From positions 1 to 50,519 of the forward strand of contig CAIVVS010000216.1 of the NCBI GenBank assembly GCA_903909415.1: 50,519 nucleotides of DNA. Reading direction: 5' to 3'. The DNA comes from an uncultured Pseudomonadota bacterium (GTDB lineage: Bacteria; Pseudomonadota; Gammaproteobacteria; Burkholderiales; SG8-39). The notes below the pieces were generated by a model. That model saw nothing but the letters and a program-made list of their open reading frames with translations. It was not told the origin of the DNA and searched no databases. A program made the position numbers and the translations under genes. Numbering within the stretch: the first letter of the stretch is position 1; each line of letters opens with the position of its first letter. Positions 24,736 through 34,013 of this stretch are shown piece by piece.

Positions 24736-26108
24736 ATCCGCGCAAGGCGCGGACCACGGCCGCGCCTGGACCGAAGCTAAGCACCCCGGCGCGAAGGCGG
24801 CCATTGCCGCCAGGCGCCGGGCCACTGGCCGGCATACGCGTGCTGGACATCTCGGCCGTGGTCGCAGGTCCCTACGCATCCAAGCTGCTGGCCGACTTCG
24901 GTGCTGAGGTGATCCGCGTCGAGCCGCGCGAAGGCGACCTGATCCGCTGGATCGCGGGCAAGTCGCCCACGCCCGGCATGTCGGGCAAGTACCTGCACCT
25001 GAACCGCAACAAGCGCTCCATTGTGCTGGACCTCAAGCACCCCAAGGGGCGCGAGGCGCTGCTGAAGCTCGCCGCCACTGCCGACGTATTCATGCACAAC
25101 ATGCGCGAACCGGCGATCGAACGCCTGCGGCTGGGCTACCGGCAGCTCGCGCGCGCCAACCCGCGCATCGTCTACCTGTCGATTGCCGGCTTCGGCTCGG
25201 GCGGGCGCTACGCCGGCAAGCCGGCCTACGACTCCATCATCCAGGGCGCCAGCGGCATGGCCTCGCTGTTCGAGCGCACCACCGGCGCGCCGCGCTACGT
25301 GCCCATGGTGATCGCCGACCGCTTCATCGGCATGGCGGCCTCGCACGCGCTGCTGGTGGCGCTGCTGGGGCGCGAGCGCACCGGGCGCGGCGCGAAGATC
25401 GAGCTGCCGATGTTCGAGACCCTCGCCGGGCTGGTGCTGGCCGAGCATTCCTATGAATCCACCTTCGACCCGCCGCTGGGGCCGCCCGGCGACCTGCGCC
25501 TGATCGACCCGAACGCGCGCCCGGTGCAGACCGCCGACGGCTTCATCTGCATCACCACCAACACCGACGCTCAGGCTTTCGCGCTGCTGGAGGCGATCGG
25601 CCGCCCTAAACTGAAGGTCGATCCCCGGTTCTCAACCAAGTTCGCGCGCGCCAAGAACGCCGGCGCGCTGTTCGCGCTGCGCGCCGAGGCGCTGGCGAAG
25701 CGCACGACCGCGCACTGGATGCGCGAGCTGGAAGCGCGCGACATCCCGGTCGCGCCGTATCACACGCTGCAGACCCTGGCCTCGGACCCGCACCTGCGCG
25801 ATGCCGGCCTGCTGGAGCGCGTCATCCACCCGAGCGAAGGCCCGATGTGGACCCTCCGCGACGGCGCGCGCATCGACGGGCGCAGCGCCGGGGTTCGCAG
25901 GCCGGCCCCGCGCGTCGGCGCGGACACTGTGGCCGTGCTCCGCGAGGCGGGCCTCAGCGCCGCGCAGGTGCGCGAGTTGCTCGCCTCGGGCGCGTGCTGG
26001 GATGGCAGCGCCGCGCCTGTGCCTGCGGCTGGACCGGAGGAGAAACCCTCCGCCGCCAAGGCAACGAGGGCAAGCAAGCCTGGGAAACGCAAAGCCCGTC
26101 CAGGCTGA
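24732..26108 (+). CDS. CaiB/BaiF family class III CoA-transferase
   Basis: 458 residues. Moves CoA between organic acids by way of an aspartyl-CoA thioester. Motifs: PLAGIRVLDISAVVAGPYAS near the N-terminus, GAEVIRVEPREGD, LNRNKRSIVLDLK, and the catalytic Asp167 in KPAYDSIIQGASG. C-terminal residues up to about 425 are typical of the family. After that comes a Pro/Lys/Arg-rich tail (EEKPSAAKATRASKPGKRK) that is not part of the catalytic fold and lies inside a 203-bp tandem duplication. The ATG overlaps the stop of Bug 2. The acid used is unknown. Confidence 0.9.
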   Translation: MNPRKARTTAAPGPKLSTPARRRPLPPGAGPLAGIRVLDISAVVAGPYASKLLADFGAEVIRVEPREGDLIRWIAGKSPTPGMSGKYLHLNRNKRSIVLDLKHPKGREALLKLAATADVFMHNMREPAIERLRLGYRQLARANPRIVYLSIAGFGSGGRYAGKPAYDSIIQGASGMASLFERTTGAPRYVPMVIADRFIGMAASHALLVALLGRERTGRGAKIELPMFETLAGLVLAEHSYESTFDPPLGPPGDLRLIDPNARPVQTADGFICITTNTDAQAFALLEAIGRPKLKVDPRFSTKFARAKNAGALFALRAEALAKRTTAHWMRELEARDIPVAPYHTLQTLASDPHLRDAGLLERVIHPSEGPMWTLRDGARIDGRSAGVRRPAPRVGADTVAVLREAGLSAAQVRELLASGACWDGSAAPVPAAGPEEKPSAAKATRASKPGKRKARPG

Positions 26109-26411
26109 CGCACCCCGGGCACGGCAGTTGCTCATGGTCCGGCATCCCATCCGCCGGAGCCCCCATGAAACGCATCCTGTCCCTCGCCGGTGCATGCCTG
26201 CTCGCATTCAGCGCCCCGCCTGTCCCTGCGGCTGGACGCGCGGAGAAGCCCTCCGCCACCAAGGGAACTCGGGCAAGCAAGCCGGGGAAACGCAAAGCCC
26301 GTCCAGGCTGACGCACCCCGGGCACGGCAGTTGCTCATGGTCCGGCATCCCATCCGCCGGAGCCGCCATGAAACGCATCCTGTCCTTCGCCGGTGCATGC
26401 CTGCTCGCATT
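26006..26411 (+). repeat. 203-bp tandem duplication, two copies
   Basis: Copy 1 is 26006-26208 and copy 2 is 26209-26411, with about 13 mismatches (roughly 94 percent identity), mostly in the first half. Each unit holds the 3' tail of the CoA-transferase, the spacer with its ribosome site, and the 5' signal-peptide codons of Bug 3. The 11-base string CAGCGCCSCGC stands at the start of each copy and just after copy 2 (26006, 26209, 26412), which suggests duplication by short direct repeats. Confidence 0.93.
26165..26311 (+). CDS. Chimeric 48-aa ORF made by the duplication
   Basis: 48 residues. It starts with the same ATG, ribosome site (GGAG about 6 bases upstream) and signal peptide as Bug 3 (MKRILSLAGACLLAFSAP). 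It then switches into the tail of the CoA-transferase (AEKPSATKGTRASKPGKRK...). The result is a would-be secreted, strongly basic peptide of about 25 residues. It may be only a by-product, but the frame is open, is not interrupted, and has an expected ribosome site, so translation is plausible. Function unknown. Confidence 0.45.
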   Translation: MKRILSLAGACLLAFSAPPVPAAGRAEKPSATKGTRASKPGKRKARPG

Positions 26412-27336
26412 CAGCGCCCCGCTGGTGCAAGCCCAGTCCTGGCCGGCCAAGCCGGTGCGCTGGCTGGTGCCCTTCCCGCCGGGCAATTCCTCGGACATCA
26501 CCGCGCGCCTGCTGTCGGACAAGCTCACCGCCGCCTGGTCCCAGACCATCGTGGTGGAGAACCGTCCCGGCGCCGGCGGCACCATCGCCACCGCCGAGAT
26601 GTTCAAGGCGCCGGCCGACGGCTACACCATCATGAGCGGCACCATGGGCACGCATGCGATCGCGCCCAACCTGTACAAGGTCCTGCCCTACGACCCGGCG
26701 AAGGACCTGGTCGCGGTGAACCTGCTGGTGGACGTGCCCATGGTGCTGGTCGCCAGCCCCAAGGCCCCGGGCGCGACGCTCAGGGAGTTCCTGTCCGCGG
26801 TGAAGGACAACAAGGCGGCCCAGTCCTACGCGTCGCCGGGCAGCGGCACGCTCAACCACATGATGGGCGAGATGCTCAAACAATCGACCAAACTCGACTT
26901 CACCCACATCCCCTACAAGGGCGTGGCGCTGGTGTACCCGGACATGTATTCCGGCGCGGTGTCGCTGATGTTCGACCCCATCCTGAGCGCGGCCACGCAG
27001 ATCAAACAGGGGCGGTTGAAGGGCTATGCGATCTCGGCGACGAACCGCTCGCCCACCCTGCCGGACGTGCCGACCATGACCGAACTGGGCTACGCCGGCT
27101 TCGACGCCACGCTGTGGCTGGGCCTGTTCGCGCCGCTGGGCACGCCCGCGACTGTGGTCGCCAAGCTCAGCGAGGACACCGGCCGGGCGCTGCGCCTGCC
27201 GGACGTGAAGGCCAAGCTGGAGGAACTCGGCGGGGACGTCGTCGGCCTGCCGAACGCCGCTTTCGAGCCCAAGTTCAAGGGCGACGTCGCGCGCTGGGGC
27301 AAGCTGGTGCGCGAACTGGGCGTGAAGCTCGACTGA
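26368..27336 (+). CDS. Bug-family periplasmic solute-binding protein 3
   Basis: 322 residues. Signal peptide MKRILSFAGACLLAFSAPLV, cut near VQAQSWP. Motifs: PVRWLVPFPPGNSSDITAR, VVENRPGAGGTIATAE, APADGYTIMSG, THIPYKGVALVYPDMYSG. The ATG is the copy-2 start of the 203-bp duplication; the duplicated spacer separates it from the CoA-transferase by 259 bases. Same orientation as the two Bugs upstream, which are coupled to the CoA-transferase. Substrate not predictable. Confidence 0.93.
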   Translation: MKRILSFAGACLLAFSAPLVQAQSWPAKPVRWLVPFPPGNSSDITARLLSDKLTAAWSQTIVVENRPGAGGTIATAEMFKAPADGYTIMSGTMGTHAIAPNLYKVLPYDPAKDLVAVNLLVDVPMVLVASPKAPGATLREFLSAVKDNKAAQSYASPGSGTLNHMMGEMLKQSTKLDFTHIPYKGVALVYPDMYSGAVSLMFDPILSAATQIKQGRLKGYAISATNRSPTLPDVPTMTELGYAGFDATLWLGLFAPLGTPATVVAKLSEDTGRALRLPDVKAKLEELGGDVVGLPNAAFEPKFKGDVARWGKLVRELGVKLD

Positions 27337-27351
27337 GGCTGGAAAGGGCAA

Positions 27352-27429
27352 ATGACACTGGGTCCCCGCTTTCGCGGGGACGACGGCACTCGCTCCGTCA
27401 TTCCCGCGGAAGCGGGAATCCAGTGACAT
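27352..27429. repeat. Double extragenic palindrome
   Basis: Two perfect 8-bp hairpins, GTCCCCGC-TTTC-GCGGGGAC (27362-27381) and ATTCCCGC-GGAA-GCGGGAAT (27400-27419). They are flanked by TGACACTGG and CCAGTGACA, so the whole is a larger inverted repeat. It lies between the convergent Bug 3 and sucD genes and probably also ends transcription. A related single copy lies at 17893-17934. Confidence 0.75.
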
Positions 27430-27438
27430 TAATTATTT

Positions 27439-27477
27439 AATAAAATCAGCCACTTAACCTGTTTTCACCGGATTTTC
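27439..27477 (+). repeat. Dispersed about 40-nt intergenic repeat, copy B
   Basis: Begins AATAAAATCAGCCACTT, identical over 17 bases to copy A, then AACCTGTTTTC and GGATTTTC. Unlike copies A and C it does not abut a start codon; it lies between convergent genes just after the double palindrome. Confidence 0.65.
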
Positions 27478-27519
27478 ATCTGGTGAGCAGGCACTCACCT
27501 CCGGGCTGATTTCCAGCGC

Positions 27520-28404
27520 TTACTTCAGCGCCGACTTCAGCAGCTTGCCCATCTCGGCCGGGTTCTTGGTGACCTTGATGCCGCTGGCTTCCATGACGGC
27601 GAGCTTCTCCTGCGCCGTGCCCTTGCCGCCGGAAATGATCGCGCCGGCGTGGCCCATGCGCTTGCCTTCCGGCGCGGTGACGCCGGCGATGAAGCCGACC
27701 ACCGGCTTCTTCATGTTGGCCTTCACCCACAGCGCGGCCTCTTCCTCGTCCGAGCCGCCGATCTCGCCGATCATCACCACGGCCTCGGTCTCGGGGTCGT
27801 CGTTGAACAGCTTCATCACGTCGATGTGCTTCAGGCCGTTGACCGGGTCCCCGCCGATGCCGACGGCCGAGGACTGGCCCAGGCCCAGTTCGGTGAGCTG
27901 GCCCACGGCTTCATAGGTCAGCGTGCCCGAGCGCGACACCACGCCGATGCGGCCCTTCTTGTGGATGTGGCCGGGCATGATGCCGATCTTGATCTCGTCG
28001 GGCGTGATCACGCCGGGGCAGTTCGGCCCGATGAGTTTCGTCTTGCGGTTCTCTTTGCGCATGCGGTCGCGCAACGCGATCATGTCGCGCACCGGGATGC
28101 CCTCGGTGATGCAGATCACCAGGTCCAGGTCGGCTTCCACCGCTTCCCAGATGGCGGCCGCGGCGAAGGGCGGCGGCACGTAGATCACGCTGACGTTCGC
28201 GCCTTCCTTCTTCTTGGCGTCGGCGACGGTCGCGAAGATCGGGATGCCCTCGAAGTCCTCGCCGGCCTTCTTGGGGTTCACGCCGGCGACGTAGCAGGCC
28301 TGGCCGTTGGCGTAGGCGCGCGAGGTGCGGGTGTGGAACTGCCCGGTCTTGCCGGTGATGCCCTGGGTGACGACGCGGGTGTGCTTGTTGATCAGGATGG
28401 ACAC
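27520..28404 (-). CDS. sucD: Succinyl-CoA synthetase alpha subunit
   Basis: 294 residues, normal length. TCA-cycle enzyme that converts succinyl-CoA to succinate with nucleotide triphosphate formation. The GTG start is chosen from GGGAG about 10 bases upstream and from the family N-terminus [17 protein letters not shown]. CoA-binding Rossmann region in the first half ([26 protein letters not shown]). The phosphorylated His is His252 in [14 protein letters not shown]. It follows sucC by 14 bases. Confidence 0.97.
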   Translation of the reverse strand: MSILINKHTRVVTQGITGKTGQFHTRTSRAYANGQACYVAGVNPKKAGEDFEGIPIFATVADAKKKEGANVSVIYVPPPFAAAAIWEAVEADLDLVICITEGIPVRDMIALRDRMRKENRKTKLIGPNCPGVITPDEIKIGIMPGHIHKKGRIGVVSRSGTLTYEAVGQLTELGLGQSSAVGIGGDPVNGLKHIDVMKLFNDDPETEAVVMIGEIGGSDEEEAALWVKANMKKPVVGFIAGVTAPEGKRMGHAGAIISGGKGTAQEKLAVMEASGIKVTKNPAEMGKLLKSALK

Positions 28405-28418
28405 GGTGTCGTTCTCCC

Positions 28419-29596
<1,178 letters not shown>

Positions 29597-29600
<4 letters not shown>

Positions 29601-30199
29601 TGGTCATGCTCCTTGGGGGAATGTTCGGGGGCGCGGCCTGCCGCAGTGCGTCCGGCGGCGGGCCGGTGCGCGTACCAGCGCGGATAATACGTCTTGACGG
29701 TCTCGCCCCGCGTGTCGAGCGCGTGGCAACGGTCCAGCTGGAACGGCTTGCCTCGGCTGTCGTCGGTGTCGCGCTGGCGGCCGGCGAAGCTCTGCAGCGC
29801 GGCGGTCGGGAACTGGCCGAGCAGCTCGGTGATGTGGGTGCAGCCCTGCACGCCGGCGAACAGCGCCTGCACGCGCTTGCGGAATCCCATCACGAGGTTC
29901 GCGCCCACCAGCGCCGAGTAGGCCGGCGCGATGGACTCGCAATGGCCCGGGTAGGGCTGCGCGTCGCTGGAGGCGACCGCCTCGAGCACGTTCATGCTGC
30001 CGTCGATCGTCAGCCGCACGCGCATGTCGTGGATAGCCTCGCCCGCCGGGCGGATGCCGGAGGCCAGCTCGCAGTCGTACGGTTTGACATCGGTGATGCG
30101 CCCCTCGATGTCCCACAGGCCGTCGTCGCGCTCATAACCCTCGAAGCGCACCTCGCGCAGGTGCGCGGACTGTCGCGGGACGGGTGGGGGCAGCGGCAT
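29597..30199 (-). CDS. DUF2889 family protein
   Basis: 200 residues, cytoplasmic. Recognised as DUF2889 from [37 protein letters not shown], and the C-terminal [17 protein letters not shown] block. No biochemical function is established. It heads an operon with sucC and sucD and overlaps the sucC start by ATGA; from memory I believe this gene order also occurs in other Burkholderiales. That suggests a role tied to the TCA cycle or simply shared control. The ATG at 30199 has only a weak upstream ribosome site. Confidence 0.82.
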
Positions 30200-30501
30200 G
30201 GGGGATCCGTGGGATGGGCGCTGGCATGGCGCATCGCGTCCGCAACGCATGCCGAACCGCAGCATGCAGCCATGCAGGGCGAACGATGCAATACGGCGAT
30301 GCAGCAACCCACCCATGACCCAATGCGGCGATGGCGACGATGCTGCAAAGCGGCAAAATTCTAGCACACAGCCCCCTTCCGGGCCCGTGGCGGGCGGGGG
30401 CCCCGACGCTCGCAGCGTGTACCATCGACGCTTGCCGGCGGGCGCCTTGCGGCGCGTCCGTCGAAGGCTCGTATCGTGTCGGGATCGCGGGAGCAGCGGC
30501 G
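30200..30501. other. Divergent 302-base intergenic region
   Basis: No gene seen. The half near DUF2889 (30235-30355) is full of ATGC/TGCAT-type short repeats (GCATGCAG, GATGCAATAC, GATGCAGCAA, GATGCTGCAAAGC). The centre holds the candidate promoter at 30358-30366. The right part is GC-rich leader of the unknown gene. Confidence 0.5.
30358..30366 (-). promoter_or_regulatory. Candidate extended -10 promoter for DUF2889-sucCD
   Basis: TGC-TAGAAT on the minus strand fits the extended -10 pattern TGnTATAAT with one mismatch. It would give a leader of about 150 bases before DUF2889. No good -35 is visible, as is acceptable for extended -10 promoters. Confidence 0.45.
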
Positions 30502-31614
30502 ATGGACTCACCCTTGGAGCAGTCAGTTCGGACCCCGGCAGCGGGACCGGCCGCGTCGGGCCACGCATCCGGCGCGGCGGCGTTGATCAGGCAGCACCTC
30601 GCGCGCGAGGACAGCGCCTGGAGCATGGGCGGATTCGGGGCGCTGGGCGAGTTCCTGCGCGCCGCGGGCGAACCCGTCGAGCGCCTGTCCGGAGACATGG
30701 GCATCGTGTCGGCGCGCGGCGCGCTGCGCCTGGCCCCGCCGCCCGAGGCCCGCGCGATCGCCCACGAAACGCCCTCGGCCGACCCGCGCCTGTGGAACCA
30801 CGCGATCGAGTTCTGCCTGCCGCAGGAACGCGCCGCCATGAACCGCCGCCGCGCGCTCACCGAACTCGGGCCGGACCGGGACAGCCTGCGCGCCGCCGAC
30901 CGCGACGCGCTGCTGTTCGACCTGGGCCTGGGGCTGCACCAGGCCGACGCCTGCATCCGCACCGCCGACGCGGCGCTCATCCGGGTGCTGCGCGCCGCGA
31001 TCGGCGCGGCCCGAGGGCGCTCGATGCTGGAACACGACCATCCCGCGTGGGCCGACATCCTCAAGGCCAGCCCGCACCGCGTGTTCCTGTCGCGCGTCGG
31101 TCGCCTGGAGGTGTACGTGCCCATCCCCGCGCCCGGCAGCGTGCCCGATTACCACTTCACGCCCGGACCGCACACCCATGTGCTGCCGCAGCTGCTCGCC
31201 AGCGGCCGCACGCACGCGGCCCACCTGCCGCTGCCCGAGGGCTGGGTGCCCTGCGCCAGCCTGTATCCCGCGCATCCCTCGCGCGACCTGCTCGGCCGCG
31301 CGCGCCCGTTCGCGCAACCCGACTTCGACGCCTTCCAGGACGTGCTGCGCTCGCACGGAGATGCGGCCTTGAACGCGGTGAAGGCGCGGGTCTGGCGATC
31401 GGTGCGCGAAGGCCGCGAACCCGAGGCCCCGCAGGCGGCGGCCACCCGCGCCGAGCGCGCAGCGCGACGCGTCGCGCTGCGTCAGCTCGCGCTGCTGGCG
31501 GCGCCGGGCGGGACGCACGAAGCCGCTCTGGCGCCCGCACTTGCGTCCTGGCTGCGCGCGCACGACCGGGCCGCCGCAGCGGACCGCCCGTCGCGCGCGA
31601 ACGCGCATCCCTGA
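30502..31614 (+). CDS. Unrecognised 370-aa protein
   Basis: 370 residues from the ATG at 30502, chosen because GGGAG lies 8 bases upstream; the frame stays open further 5' but that part reads like noise. No signal peptide or membrane helix. Notable blocks: [39 protein letters not shown] followed by [10 protein letters not shown], and [19 protein letters not shown]. The His/Pro-rich segment ([12 protein letters not shown]) could bind metal. The C-terminal 80 residues are Ala/Arg-rich helix. I cannot name a family. It precedes glpK by 34 bases on the same strand, so the two may be co-transcribed. Confidence 0.7.
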   Translation: MDSPLEQSVRTPAAGPAASGHASGAAALIRQHLAREDSAWSMGGFGALGEFLRAAGEPVERLSGDMGIVSARGALRLAPPPEARAIAHETPSADPRLWNHAIEFCLPQERAAMNRRRALTELGPDRDSLRAADRDALLFDLGLGLHQADACIRTADAALIRVLRAAIGAARGRSMLEHDHPAWADILKASPHRVFLSRVGRLEVYVPIPAPGSVPDYHFTPGPHTHVLPQLLASGRTHAAHLPLPEGWVPCASLYPAHPSRDLLGRARPFAQPDFDAFQDVLRSHGDAALNAVKARVWRSVREGREPEAPQAAATRAERAARRVALRQLALLAAPGGTHEAALAPALASWLRAHDRAAAADRPSRANAHP

Positions 31615-31648
31615 CCCGGACCGGCGCGACGGTCGCAGTCGTCACGGC

Positions 31649-33199
31649 ATGCCATACGTCCTAGCGCTGGACCAGGGCACCACCAGCTCGCGCGCCATCC
31701 TGTTCGACCAGGCCGGGCGCGTGCGCGCCAGCAGCCAGCGCGAGTTCCGCCAGATCTTCCCCAAGCCCGGCTGGGTGGAACACGACCCTGAGGAGATCTG
31801 GAAGACCCAGCTCGCCTGCGCGCGCGCGGCGCTGCGCGCGGCGAAGGTGGACGCGCGCCGCGTCGCGGCCATCGGCATCACCAACCAGCGCGAGACCGTG
31901 GTGGTGTGGGACCGCGCCACCGGCGAGCCGGTGCACAACGCCATCGTCTGGCAGGACCGGCGCACCGCCGCGCGCTGCGAGCGCCTGAAGCGCGACGGCA
32001 GCGAGGCGCTGCTGCGCGCGCGCACCGGCCTGCTCGCCGACCCCTATTTTTCCGCGACCAAGGTGGAGTGGCTGCTCGACACCATCCCGGGCCTGCGCCT
32101 GCACGCCGAGCGCGGCGAACTCGCGCTGGGCACCATCGACTCCTGGCTCGCGTGGAAGCTCTCCGGCGGCACGCAGGCGGCCGGCGCGCGCCATGTCACC
32201 GACCCGACCAATGCCTCGCGCACCCTGCTCTACGACATCCACAAGGGGGAATGGGACGACGAGCTGCTGCGGCTGTTCCGCATCCCGCGCGCGATGCTGC
32301 CCGAGGTGGTGCCCTCCAGCCTGGTGCCGGGCAGGGACGGCAGTGCGGGCGCGGGCGTGGTGGCGCAGCGTCGCTGGCTGGGCGCGGCCATCCCGGTGGC
32401 CGGCATCGCGGGCGACCAGCAGGCCGCGCTGTTCGGCCAGGCCTGCCACGCGCCGGGCATGGCCAAGAACACCTACGGCACCGGCTGTTTCATGCTGCTC
32501 AACACCGGCGCCGAGGCGATGGACTCGGGAAGTGGCCTGCTCACCACGGCGGCGGCGGCCGTGCCCCGCACCGGCGGCGGCGCGGCGGCGCCGGCCTACG
32601 CGCTCGAAGGCAGCGTGTTCATCGGCGGGGCGGTGGTGCAGTGGCTGCGCGACGGGCTGGGCGTGGTGAAGCGCGCCGCGGACATCGAGCAGCTCGCCGC
32701 CTCGGTGGACGGCACCGGCGGCGTGTTCCTGGTGCCGGCCTTCACCGGCCTGGGCGCGCCCTACTGGGACCCGGATGCGCGCGGCACCATCGTCGGCCTC
32801 ACGCGCGGCAGCACCGCGGCCCACGTAGCGCGCGCCGCGCTGGAATCGATCGCCTACCAGTCGGCCGAGCTGCTGGCCGCCATGCAGCAGGATGCGCGCA
32901 CGCCGCTGCGCGAATTGCGCGTGGATGGCGGCGCCTCGGCCAACCGCCTGCTGATGCAGTTCCAGGCCGACCTGCTGGGCGTGCCGGTGGTGCGGCCGAA
33001 GATACTCGAGACCACCGCGCTGGGCGCGGCCTTCCTCGCGGGGCTGGCCACCGGCGTGTGGCGCTCGCGCGCCGAGATCGCGCGGCAGTGGCAGGCCGGC
33101 GCGCGCTTCACCCCGCGCATCCCGCGCGCCGTCGCCGCCGAACGGCTGGGCGAATGGCGCCGGGCGGTGGAGCGCTCGCGCGGCTGGGCGCGCGGATAG
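31649..33199 (+). CDS. glpK: Glycerol kinase
   Basis: 516 residues, typical length. Phosphorylates glycerol with ATP to glycerol 3-phosphate. FGGY-family motifs in order: [20 protein letters not shown] (N-terminal ATP-binding), [38 protein letters not shown] with the catalytic Asp, [14 protein letters not shown], and [19 protein letters not shown]. The start is fixed by the family N-terminus; no strong ribosome site precedes it. No glycerol facilitator (glpF), glycerol-3-phosphate dehydrogenase (glpD) or glpR is adjacent, so it stands apart from a glp operon here. Confidence 0.95.
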   Translation: MPYVLALDQGTTSSRAILFDQAGRVRASSQREFRQIFPKPGWVEHDPEEIWKTQLACARAALRAAKVDARRVAAIGITNQRETVVVWDRATGEPVHNAIVWQDRRTAARCERLKRDGSEALLRARTGLLADPYFSATKVEWLLDTIPGLRLHAERGELALGTIDSWLAWKLSGGTQAAGARHVTDPTNASRTLLYDIHKGEWDDELLRLFRIPRAMLPEVVPSSLVPGRDGSAGAGVVAQRRWLGAAIPVAGIAGDQQAALFGQACHAPGMAKNTYGTGCFMLLNTGAEAMDSGSGLLTTAAAAVPRTGGGAAAPAYALEGSVFIGGAVVQWLRDGLGVVKRAADIEQLAASVDGTGGVFLVPAFTGLGAPYWDPDARGTIVGLTRGSTAAHVARAALESIAYQSAELLAAMQQDARTPLRELRVDGGASANRLLMQFQADLLGVPVVRPKILETTALGAAFLAGLATGVWRSRAEIARQWQAGARFTPRIPRAVAAERLGEWRRAVERSRGWARG

Positions 33200-33383
33200 C
33201 GGCCGCTGCCCGCGCGGACGGACGCACCGATCCGGCTTGCCCAGTGGCGCGCCGGCACGGCGCGGGAAACCGCGGCACTTTCACCCGTTTCGCGCAAGCC
33301 GGTTCACGCCGCGCTGCGCCCGCGTGATAACGTCGGCGCCGGGCTGGCGATGGTGCCGCCCGCGCAACGGACACTCCCGCACC

Positions 33384-33932
33384 ATGACTTCCCCGGCCAA
33401 CGACCCTTTCGACCTCGACTTCAGCAACTACGCGCCGCCGCCGGTCACCGAAGCGCAGCGGGAATCCCTGAAGGAAGAAACCGAGGTCGGCGCGAACAAG
33501 CTCGGCGCGAGCGGTTTCTTCACCACCGTCAACCGCGTCGGCCGGCTCAGGGCGCAACCCGGCGACAAGCCGGTGATCCTGGTGGTGGAGGATGACGACT
33601 CGACCCGCATGGTGCTGGAACAGGTGGTCGCCAAGCTCGGCTACGTGGCGCGCGGCGCCGCCGACAAGGCCGGCATCCTGCAGGGCCTGAAGGCCTCGCC
33701 GCGCCCCAGCCTGGTGCTGCTGGACGTGATGCTGCCCGACGCCGACGGCTTCGGCGTGCTCAACAAGATCCGCCAGAGCCCGGTGCTCAGCGGCCTGCCG
33801 GTGGTGATGCTGACCTCGCGCAGCGAGAAGTCCGACATCCTCAAGGGCCTGGCGCTGGGCGCCGACGGCTACATCACCAAGCCGGCCAAGCTGAGCGTGC
33901 TGCAGAAGGTGATGGCCGAACTGCTCGGCTGA
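33384..33932 (+). CDS. Stand-alone receiver-domain response regulator
   Basis: 182 residues. The first 60 residues are an unmatched polar extension (NDPFDLDFSNYAPPPVTEA). From about residue 65 there is one CheY-like receiver: the acidic pair in ILVVEDDDSTR, phosphoacceptor Asp114 in LVLLDVMLPDADG, Thr in VVMLTSRS and Lys in GADGYITKPAK. No output domain. It has no kinase partner nearby. It ends 81 bases before pelA in the same direction, so it could tune biofilm formation by protein-protein contact, but a link with Pel is inference only. Confidence 0.85.
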   Translation: MTSPANDPFDLDFSNYAPPPVTEAQRESLKEETEVGANKLGASGFFTTVNRVGRLRAQPGDKPVILVVEDDDSTRMVLEQVVAKLGYVARGAADKAGILQGLKASPRPSLVLLDVMLPDADGFGVLNKIRQSPVLSGLPVVMLTSRSEKSDILKGLALGADGYITKPAKLSVLQKVMAELLG

Positions 33933-34001
33933 TCCGGCCCGCGCCTGACCCGGCGCGGCGGCTGACACCGCATCCGGGCGGGGTGGCGCACGGAGCCTGC
34001 G

Positions 34002-34007
34002 TACAAT
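34002..34007 (+). promoter_or_regulatory. Candidate -10 box directly before pelA
   Basis: TACAAT ends 6 bases before the pelA ATG, so a transcript would begin at or next to the start codon (leaderless). The -35 region is poor. There is also no Shine-Dalgarno sequence before pelA, which fits a leaderless start but does not prove it. Confidence 0.3.
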
Positions 34008-34013
34008 GCGGCC

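Noticed and set aside
30258..30360. TGC/GCA-rich short repeats as PhaR-type operator
   Set aside because: The pattern resembles TGC-rich sites of granule regulators, but neither neighbour has a polyester-granule role and the match is loose.
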